From NCBI GenBank assembly GCA_038147755.1, contig JAYQTS010000009.1, positions 1 to 21,720 of the forward strand: a DNA stretch of 21,720 nt, given 5' to 3'. A program made the position numbers and the translations under genes. The stretch's first letter is position 1; the number at the start of each line of letters is the position of its first letter. The stretch is from UBA5951 sp012269555 (GTDB taxonomy: Bacteria; Pseudomonadota; Alphaproteobacteria; Puniceispirillales; Puniceispirillaceae). Shown here piece by piece: positions 14,655 to 21,720 of the stretch. The notes below the pieces were generated by a model. It was not told the DNA's origin. It searched no databases and worked only from the letters and a program-made list of their open reading frames with translations.

Positions 14655-17600
14655 ATGAATTATATTCGCATTACTCTTGTAAGTCTTATTTTTGCATTGA
14701 TTAGCAGTGTTGCTTTATCTGGGGACTTTAAAATCCTATCTTCTAAAGGTGTAGTTGAAACCTCAGTCGACCAAAAATTATGGAATATTGTGGAAGAGGG
14801 GCAGTTAGTGAAAACTGGCTCTTGGATTAGAACTGGGCCCAAAGCTTCAGCAATTATTTTATTACCTAATAGAACTCAAACTAAAATTTCACGGAATGCT
14901 GAATTTCAACTTAATTATCAAGCAAAGGAAGAGCAAACGCAAGTAAACTTAAAATTAGGTAAAATTTGGTCTAAGACAAATAAAAAGCCTGCAAAAATTA
15001 CGGTTAAAGCTCCAAATGCGGTTGCGTCCATTAGAGGTACCGAATGGGTAATTGAAGTACTTGAGGATTCTAGTTCAAGTTTGGCGGTTTTAGAAGGTGA
15101 GATAAAACTTGCTGGAAATGATGGTATAACAAAAGAAATTGAAAATGGACAAATCGCAAATGTTACTAGTAGTGGTGTAATCTCCGTTAATAAACTTCTT
15201 AATCCTGCTGATTATCTTCAGTTCATATTTAAATACGAGGTGGAACCATTTGCCTATGCTCCTGAGAATGTTGGAGATAAGCTTGAGAAAACAAGCAGAC
15301 TTTCCGTTGTTGACCCATCAGAAAAGACAACCGCTTGTGAATTAAACGAGATGGTAACTCCAGAACGCTTTTTGGAAAGTATCGAAAACCGAAACCCAAG
15401 TTGTCTTGTAAAAATAGACCCTAATATTTTGCCAGATGGCAAGTGGAATATATGGGCAAGACTGATTAAAGCAGATGCAAATTTTGCTTTGTTATATGTT
15501 AAAACTTGTTTGCAAATTTTGAACGAGATACCAGCCTCATCTGGTAAATTATACCTTGAAGGAAAATTTAACTTTTCAAATGGAGACTATGATTTAGCAA
15601 CAAAAAGCTGTTGCAGGGTGCAGAAGAGGCCCAAAGCAAAGCCAGTTTTTATTCACTTTTAGCTGAGATAGAGCAAGCTAAAGGGGATGCGTCAAGTGCA
15701 TTGGAATATTATAAAAAAGCCAACACATATGACCCTTATTGGCAAAAACCCTTAATTAAAATTTCTCAGATTGAAATAGCCAATGGAAACTATGATTATG
15801 CTTTAGGTGTGTTAAAACTTGCTGAAAAATTAGGGGGTAAGACTAACTCTCTAGCTGCTGGAAAAGCACAATATTTTAGTTATAGGTATCAATTAGAAGA
15901 GGCAAGAAAAGAAGCTGAAATAGTATTACAATCTGACCCAAATCAGATCGATATGTTGGTTGCTCTTGGAATTGTTGAGCTTAAAGACGGAAAGCACCAA
16001 GAAGCTATTGACTTTTTCGTGCAGGCATTAGCGATAGAACCAAATTATGCAAAATCATACGTTTTTATGGCAATTGCGCACCTGCACGCTAACGAAGTCT
16101 CCCAAGCTATAACCCAATTAGAAAGAGCGATTAAACTTGATGATAAAGACCCGTTACCGCACATTGTCGCCTCTCAAATATATTCAGCACAGCTCGAATC
16201 AGGGAAGGCTATTTATCATGCCAGACAAGCGATAGAACGAACCACTAATGAAACTAGTTGGGGACAATTAGCTAATGACCAGCAAGGTGGTGCTAACGTT
16301 GGAAGACGGTTTTTAGAGGTTGGACTTCCAAATCATGCGAGAGAATCTGCTCAGAAAACAAAAGATCAAAAATGGGCTGGTAGCTATCTTTTTAGGGCTG
16401 CTACAGCACCTAGTGCGCTAGAGCGGAATTCACAATATATCAGGGGCTTCACATTAGATAGTCAGACGTTTGGTTCTAGGCGGGACAGTCCGGATGTTAT
16501 AGCTCGGCCTGGTGATTATGGTTATAGAGAAATAAAAGTTGGTCTTGGTGAAGAAAATAGTGACATAGCTCTTAAATTTGGAACTAATGGACGTAAAGTA
16601 AATGGAAACCAAGAATTCAGCTATCTTACTGATATCGGCGTATTTCAAACTCAGAGGGACGCGTATTATGCAAGTGACGATACAGATACATCGACATTTG
16701 GACTAGGATTTTTTGGTCTCGGATGGCGTGACGGATTTGATACAAACCGTTTCATTACAGCGAATATTGTTCCTTTCGAAACCGATGGTACGTTCCCGAT
16801 TGAAGATACAACTTCTAGAGTGGATTTTGGTGTTTCCTTCAGAAAAGATAAATCCATTTTTCTAAATAGTTTGTCTGCAGAGAATGGTGATGCAGAAATA
16901 TCTATTAATGTATCTGGCGGTTGCACAGGTGTTGATAAAATGAAGACCGTTGCAGGAGAATTTGGGGTTGGCGAAGTTGGGGTAAAACTTGATAATACTG
17001 AATTATCCTGGGCAGCAGAAGGGGCCTACAGGCAGGCAGAATCTGATTATACAGTTACAGATCCCACAAGTTCAACAGCATGTAGTGATCTTTCAACAGC
17101 TTATTCAGAGCGCATAGAAAATATTAAAAATGATGAATATGATTGGGTTGTCTCATTTAGTTTGAAGGAAACAAAGTCTGATTACATGCGTGAATTTAGA
17201 GTGAGGGGTCTTTTATATGATAGGGACTTCAAACAAACACTTAGTCTAGATTCAGTGGCCCAAACAGGTGTTACATCTAATGTGAGTGAGATTAAGCTTC
17301 GACCTGCAATAGGCATTTCAAATGAAAATGAAAAGGTTGGTTATTCATTTGCTCTTATACAAGACTATCATCCTCTAAAACAAGCATCTCTTCATATAGA
17401 TGATATCGCAGGAGTTGCAACACGATATGAGTTTATGAATTCTGGTGGGCATATAAATCAGGCATCTGCACATTTTAGATATCAAATGTCTGAACAAACA
17501 AGATTGTATGTCAATTTTGATGAATTTGAGATTAAAAATAACCCTGTATACATCATTTTTAGAGAACAATGGAATGCAGATTTATTAGAGAATTTTACCT

Positions 17601-18033
17601 AAACAAATTTAATAATCCTAATGCAAATAGGATTTATACTCCTTCTAATTCTTTTGCTGCAGCGAGATTTAAAACCTCTAGCGTAAAAGCTGAATCATTA
17701 CTGTCAGATACACTAAGTATGTATTCGGGAATTGAATTTTTAGATGCCAAGGTTATTGACCATCCTGGATATGATGAAGAAGGGGCTTTTGGACGTGTAA
17801 CTGATATACCAGAAACATTAGCACATATTGGTATAACTAAACGTTACGATGATTTTCTCATAGCAGCTTTGGCCTACCATATGACAGGTATTGTATCCAC
17901 CGCTTATGGAACCCCCTACGATAAAAGTGGTCAGAAAGTTAATTATACACGGGCAATAGGGAAATGGGAATTTGCTGCAGATTTAACACATTCTTACACC
18001 TATGAAAATGCCGATCTAATGAATACAAGATAA
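14655..18033 (+). CDS. Exported FecR-domain / TPR / probable beta-barrel protein, interrupted by two single-base deletions
   Basis: Reading through two frameshifts gives about 1126 residues. Residues 1-22 are a signal peptide (cleavage after VALS). The FecR-like domain follows (about 45-150), with GSWIRTGPKAS, LPNRTQTKI and ASIRGTEWVIEV. One A is missing in the A5 run near 15601-15606: restoring it joins YDLATK to KLLQGAEEAQSK. TPR repeats then cover nt 15620-16240 (e.g. SSALEYYKKANTYDP, AIDFFVQALAIEPNYAKSY). From about 16440 on the sequence alternates polar/aromatic residues (FGLGFFGLGWRDG, GVSFRKDKSIFLNS), like an outer-membrane barrel. A second missing base near 17565-17600 leads to the last frame, ending at 18033. 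The pairing with a CHASE2 cyclase 25 nt downstream is a recurring one. Probable role: envelope sensor or scaffold. Confidence 0.8.
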
Positions 18034-18044
18034 CTCTTACTTAC

Positions 18045-18049
18045 AGGAG
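18045..18049 (+). promoter_or_regulatory. Ribosome binding site for the GTG start of the cyclase
   Basis: AGGAG, 9 nt before GTG 18059-18061, in the 25-nt gap after the FecR-TPR stop. It decides the GTG start. Confidence 0.7.
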
Positions 18050-18058
18050 TTATTTTTA

Positions 18059-20017
18059 GTGAAATTTGGTAAACAATGGAAAATAGCCCTAGCTGCAGCT
18101 TTACTAGGAAATATATTTTCTTTCTTTGTTCTGCTCGGGCCTGCAGAGCGCCTTAATATAGACGTCCTGAACGTAATAAGCCCATCTAAGGCGCCAGCAA
18201 CTGATATTGTCGTCGTAGCGATAGATGAGACCTCATTTTCAGCTTTTGAAACACAATGGCCCTGGCCTCGAGAACTCCATGGCATGCTAGTAGAGCGTTT
18301 GGTTGAGGAAGGTGCCCGTGATATTATTTTTGATGTGGTATTTGCAGAGCCTTCTGAACCAGGATCAGATGGGTATTTTGCAGAGGCAATCTCAATGGCA
18401 GATAATGTTATTTTGCCATCAGATCTTACTGCTGTTGATGATGGTTTTATGTCAGGTGTGATTGAAACTCGGCCTTTTATTGATTTTGAAGAGGCTGGCG
18501 CAAGGGTTGGTCTTGCGGGTGTTGACCAAGATAATGATAGAGTAATTAGATATTTTCCGTCATTTGAAGGCACACTCTCTTCGGTTGCAGCACAGATGGA
18601 TGAGGTTCCATCAGAACGCTCAAGAATAATAAATTATATAGGGGAAGATCATTCTTTTAATTATCTATCCTATTATCAATTTTTTTTGGAAGATGGTGTT
18701 GAACAAGGGGCTGTGGAAAATAAATATGTGTTAATAGGACTTGATGTAAAAGCCACCCCAGATGTTCAGCAAAGTCAGGTGGACGCATTTCCTACTCCAC
18801 ATACTCGGTTTAATGCCCGCTTATCTCCAGGAGTAGAGGTGCACGCAAATATGCTCCATAACATGTTAAACGAAAGTTGGATTGTTAATCCATCAATAGA
18901 GCAAAAAATTCTATTTTTGGCTTTTATGGCAGTCATTGGGTTTCTTGCTACACAAACATTTAACCCTTTTGTTTCGGCAGGAATTTTGCTGGTTTCCGGA
19001 GCAGGGGCCTTTGGAGCCTCAATAATAACATGGCAACAAGGATATTTTCTCACTTCATTTGCTGCATTACCATCATTTATTTTTAGCTTTGTCGCTTCAG
19101 GGGCGCACGCTTATCTTACAGAAGTAAAACAAAAACGACAGATTAAAGGTGCCTTTGCACAATATCTAGCTCCTGACATGGTTGATGCTTTGATTGCAGA
19201 CCCAGATAAATTAACTCTGGGTGGTGAAAAGAGAAAAATGACAATTATGTTTTGTGATGTAAGAGGTTTTACTGCAATTTCTGAAGCTCTTAAGGAAAAA
19301 CCTGAAGTTTTGGCAGAAGTGATAAACACTTTATTGACTGAGTTAACAAATGATATTTTAGAGTGTGGTGGAACAATTGATAAATATATGGGGGATTGCA
19401 TCATGGCATTTTGGAATGCCCCCGTTGAAAACCCTAAACATGCAGAACTAGCTGTCCAAGCAGCTCAAAAAATGATGAAAACCATATATAAAGTTAATGA
19501 TATCATTAGCGCACAGGGACAAGTGTCATTTGACTTGAGAATTGGAATAGGTGTTGCAACTGGTGAGTGTGTTGTAGGCAACATGGGCTCTAAACAGCGT
19601 TTTGACTACACAGTATTAGGTGATGTTGTGAATCTTGCATCGAGGCTAGAAGGGACAAACCAAAGGTTATGGCATTACTACTGTTTTATGTAAAAATACG
19701 GCAGAGGCAGTTCTGGATAAAAAAGAAATAGTGTTAGAGATTGATAAAATCAGAGTGAAGGGAAAAACAGATCCAGAGACTATTTTTGGACTTTTAGAAG
19801 ATCCGTCTGAAAAGGAGTTAAAAATTGTAGAGGATTTATCTAAATTGTTCAGAGAAGGAAAATTTAAAGACGCTAAGAAAGCAATCAAAACAAAATATTC
19901 AAGATGAAAAAAGCTCCTATATTTCAGTTTTCAAAACTAATGGATGAAAGACTTGATGAGCTTTTAGAATTACCAGTGCCAAAAGATTGGGATGGAGTTT
20001 ATACAGCACGAAACTAA
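18059..20017 (+). CDS. CHASE2-domain class III adenylate cyclase, with a compensating pair of single-base indels near the 3' end
   Basis: About 652 residues. An N-terminal membrane anchor (8-24) leads into a periplasmic CHASE2 sensor domain (about 40-275: VVVVAIDETSFSAF, WPWPRELH, IIFDVVFAEP, GVEVHANMLHNML). Three transmembrane helices follow (about 283-350). The cyclase domain has metal-binding Asp400 (FCDVRGFT) and Asp446 (DKYMGDCIMAFW), adenine-specifying Lys442 and Asp516 (RFDYTVLGD), and transition-state Asn/Arg in VVNLASRLEG. One extra base near 19661-19666 shifts the frame (GTN(Q/K)-GYGITT continues); one missing base near 19900-19904 shifts it back, giving the family's usual tail PKDWDGVY and stop 20015-20017. 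It should make cAMP in the cytoplasm in response to a periplasmic cue. Its stop overlaps that of the convergent protease (CTAA). Confidence 0.88.
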
Positions 20018-20795
20018 ATAAAGGCATCGTCTAACTCTTTAGAAATAAATTTAATTTTTGCAACAACAGGAACAATTGCCTTTTTTTTAACTCGTTATAA
20101 ATCCGGATAGCTTGAAGAGGCTGTTCTGCCTCTAATGGTTGAGTTGATGGAATATCTGATACACCTTTAAAAAACTGCAAAAGCACAGAGCTTTTTGTCA
20201 GCAAAGTTCACATTTTGAGTTAAGATCGTTCATTTTTCAGATAACTTTAAGTGCGTCAATTTTGATTGAACAACACCAACAACGGTTCCACCTGGCGCAA
20301 TCAAGGGCCCCCAGAATTTCCTTTTTGAACCTCAGCACTGAACTGAAACGAGCTTTTATCGTCTTTTATACCGCTATCACTATTTACAATTCCCTTTGTT
20401 ATCTTTGGATTTAGACCTAGTAATGAAACTTGGGGATAACCTATATTTACGACATCCATTCCAGGCGGAACGCCTTTGAATGTGATAAATAGACGAATGG
20501 TGTTATTGCATTTATTTTTAAAAGAGCTAGAGTCTAATTCCGGGTCAGTTTTTACAATCGTTGCAGGAAATCCTTTTGTTTTTGGATAAAAAGAGCAAAT
20601 ATTTTTCTTTTATTTATTACGTGAAAGGAAGTTATTATAAATCCTGCATCGTTTATAAAAAAACCAGACGCAATTGATTGGTTTTCTGAATTCAACTTCT
20701 CAGAATGATTTGATGCCGCTCCATCAAAACTAAATAATAAGTTTATCGACAAAGCTAAAAAGTAAAATAGAAGTAAATTTAATATTTCGGAACAT
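20014..20795 (-). pseudogene. Trypsin-like (S1C/HtrA-type) serine protease, multiply frameshifted
   Basis: Read across frames, this is a small exported protease of about 260 residues. ATG 20795 starts a signal peptide (MFRNIKFTSILL / ALSINLLFSFDGAAS, joined by dropping one T in the T5 run near 20757). Then SIASGFFINDAGFIITSFHV carries the catalytic His, TDPELD a likely catalytic Asp, and QKGNSGGP the catalytic Ser (near 20310). After another missing base comes LIAPGGTVVGVVQSKL, an in-frame TGA near 20235, QNVNFA, and a last shifted frame (SSVLLQFFKGVSDIP, ending at 20014). At least five lesions are present, yet all catalytic motifs persist. It has no PDZ domain in the readable part. It is the last gene of a minus-strand kinase-regulator-protease operon. 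Confidence 0.75.
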
Positions 20796-21442
20796 TATAT
20801 TTTTCTGTAAGCATAGTAAATCTCTCTGATTTTGAGGCCAATTCCACAGCACTGCCAAGCGTGAACTTCTCAAATATTCTTGACCTGTGAAGTTCTATAG
20901 TCCTAATACTGTTTCCCATAATTTCAGAATTTCCTTATTGAATGCCTTACATATAAGGTTACCTCCAGTTAACTTTTCTCAGTCAATGTCTTCTGTTTTT
21001 CCGTCCACCCTTCTAAAAAATATTTTTATTTGATTTCTTTTATTGCTTCTGTCATTCCGAGTTCAATAGTTTTATTAAGTTCCTCTTCTAATATTGGCTT
21101 ACTTAAAAAATCAAAAGCACCATTTTGAATAGTTGATTTAGCTAAAAATATATCACACCGTGACCAGTAAGGAAAATTATAGAATTGCAATGTATTTAAT
21201 GTCATTCTTGAGCGTATCAAAAATTTCAATTCCTGAATCTTCGCCTAAGTTTATATCTAAAAGATTAAGTCGAAATACTGTCTTGCGGGTTATCAAAAGC
21301 CTTGTCCAATGTTTCAAAAAATTCTAACTTTGAAAAACATGGATGACATATATATTTTCATGCTCTAGAGTCATACATATCGCCTCCAGATAAGTCCTTA
21401 TCGTCTTCTACGACATATACGTTTTTGTAATTGTTTGCCCAT
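20779..21442 (-). pseudogene. FixJ/NarL-type response regulator, multiply frameshifted
   Basis: Pieces in order on the minus strand from ATG 21442: NVYVVEDDKDL (acidic pocket of a receiver domain), LLDINLGEDSGIEIFDTLK (phospho-acceptor Asp in LLDINL), a TGHG-like stretch near 21195, then KSTIQNGAFDFLSKPILEEEL with the conserved Lys (FLSKP), and a C-terminal LuxR-type helix-turn-helix with NKEI and ELHRSRIFEKF, ending MLTEKYNVPKY at 20779. The order and motifs match FixJ-like regulators of about 210-220 residues. Several indels and stops interrupt it. It begins 12 nt after the kinase and overlaps the protease start by 17 nt. Confidence 0.7.
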
Positions 21443-21454
21443 AATTTATCTAAA

Positions 21455-21720
21455 TTAGCCTTTCAACAAACTTAACTTAAAGGTTATCATCTCTTGGAAG
21501 GTTGGAATATCTCAATTCTTCCACCATTTCGCTCAGCTAATTTTTTGCAAATTGACAATCCAAATACTTCTTTTCTTTGTTGGTTTATAGGGTTGGATAC
21601 TCAGTAATATCAATTTTATCAGTTGACGAAGCCAAGTAGTTTGTAAACTCTAGGCATATTGTTTCTTTTATTAGTTGTCGGAGATTGGTCCTCGTAAGCG
21701 TTTATAAGCAATACGTAACT
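21455..21720 (-). pseudogene. Sensor histidine kinase, C-terminal ATPase part only, frameshifted and cut by window edge
   Basis: The minus strand carries EVFGLSICKKLAERNGGRIEIF, the end of the HATPase domain including the G2 box (GLSI) and the usual K-x2-AERNGG helix, followed in another frame by TFKLSLLKG and a stop at 21455. Upstream fragments such as LLINAYED may be the N box, but frames break repeatedly and I cannot order them with certainty. It lies directly upstream of the FixJ-like regulator, so it is likely its partner kinase. Confidence 0.6.

Noticed and set aside
15611..17602. Separate TPR protein starting at TTG 15611
   Set aside because: No ribosome site; the frame continues the FecR protein directly after one missing A, with TPR sequence running across the junction.
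17569..18033. Separate 154-residue gene
   Set aside because: The start lies inside the preceding gene with no ribosome site, and its content continues the barrel-like region after a one-base deletion.
19904..20017. Independent 37-codon gene overlapping the cyclase stop by ATGA
   Set aside because: Its PKDWDGVY end matches the usual C-terminal tail of CHASE2 cyclases, and it is in the original cyclase frame.
1..21720. CRISPR arrays, tRNA or rRNA genes, insertion sequences, integrase genes, prophage
   Set aside because: No regularly spaced repeats, cloverleaf-like conserved TTCGAATC arms, ribosomal RNA motifs, transposase or integrase motifs were seen on either strand.

Overview
The window reads as an AT-rich alphaproteobacterium, perhaps marine, but the lineage cannot be fixed from the sequence. 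The reasons are the aerobic-type cobalamin genes of CobO/CobQ/CobC/CobD/CobW type, CbtAB cobalt-transport genes, a DUF1636 protein inside the B12 cluster, and a FixJ-like regulator. Genes are packed tightly, with ATGA/TGATG overlaps inside operons and overlapping stop codons between convergent genes.

Region 1 (1-8208) is a late cobalamin cluster. A partial cobW on the minus strand diverges from cobO-cobQ. A minus-strand block (phosphatase, cobD, cobC) follows, then a plus-strand block cobU-cobT-cobS-DUF1636. Together they cover corrinoid adenosylation, amidation to cobyric acid, aminopropanol attachment and nucleotide-loop assembly. Region 2 (8205-9653, minus) is cbtB-cbtA plus a membrane-anchored His-rich protein, a probable cobalt-supply operon. 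I see no cobalamin riboswitch in front of any of these transcripts.

Region 3 (9891-10573) is a DUF445 membrane protein on the minus strand. Region 4 (10826-13711) is a plus-strand array: a DUF1538 membrane protein with two internal repeats, a PII-like protein, a second small protein that may share that fold, and a stand-alone cyclic-nucleotide-binding protein. This looks like a membrane transporter or channel with cytosolic nucleotide-sensing regulators and is the most interesting uncharacterised module here.

Region 5 (13693-20017) has a lipoprotein alpha/beta hydrolase on the minus strand, then a plus-strand pair: a large exported FecR-TPR-(probable) beta-barrel protein and a CHASE2 class III adenylate cyclase. 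With the nearby cyclic-nucleotide-binding protein these could form an envelope-to-cAMP signalling circuit. Region 6 (20014-21720, minus) is a histidine kinase, FixJ-type regulator and trypsin-like protease operon, heavily broken by indels.

Seven single-base indels interrupt otherwise well-conserved genes before 20.0 kb (cobC two, DUF445 one, FecR-TPR two, cyclase two), most in or beside A/T homopolymers. The last 1.7 kb has many more. Catalytic motifs survive on both sides of the breaks, which points to sequencing or assembly error, worst at the contig end, more than to old pseudogenes. All family assignments are from reading motifs; no database search was run.
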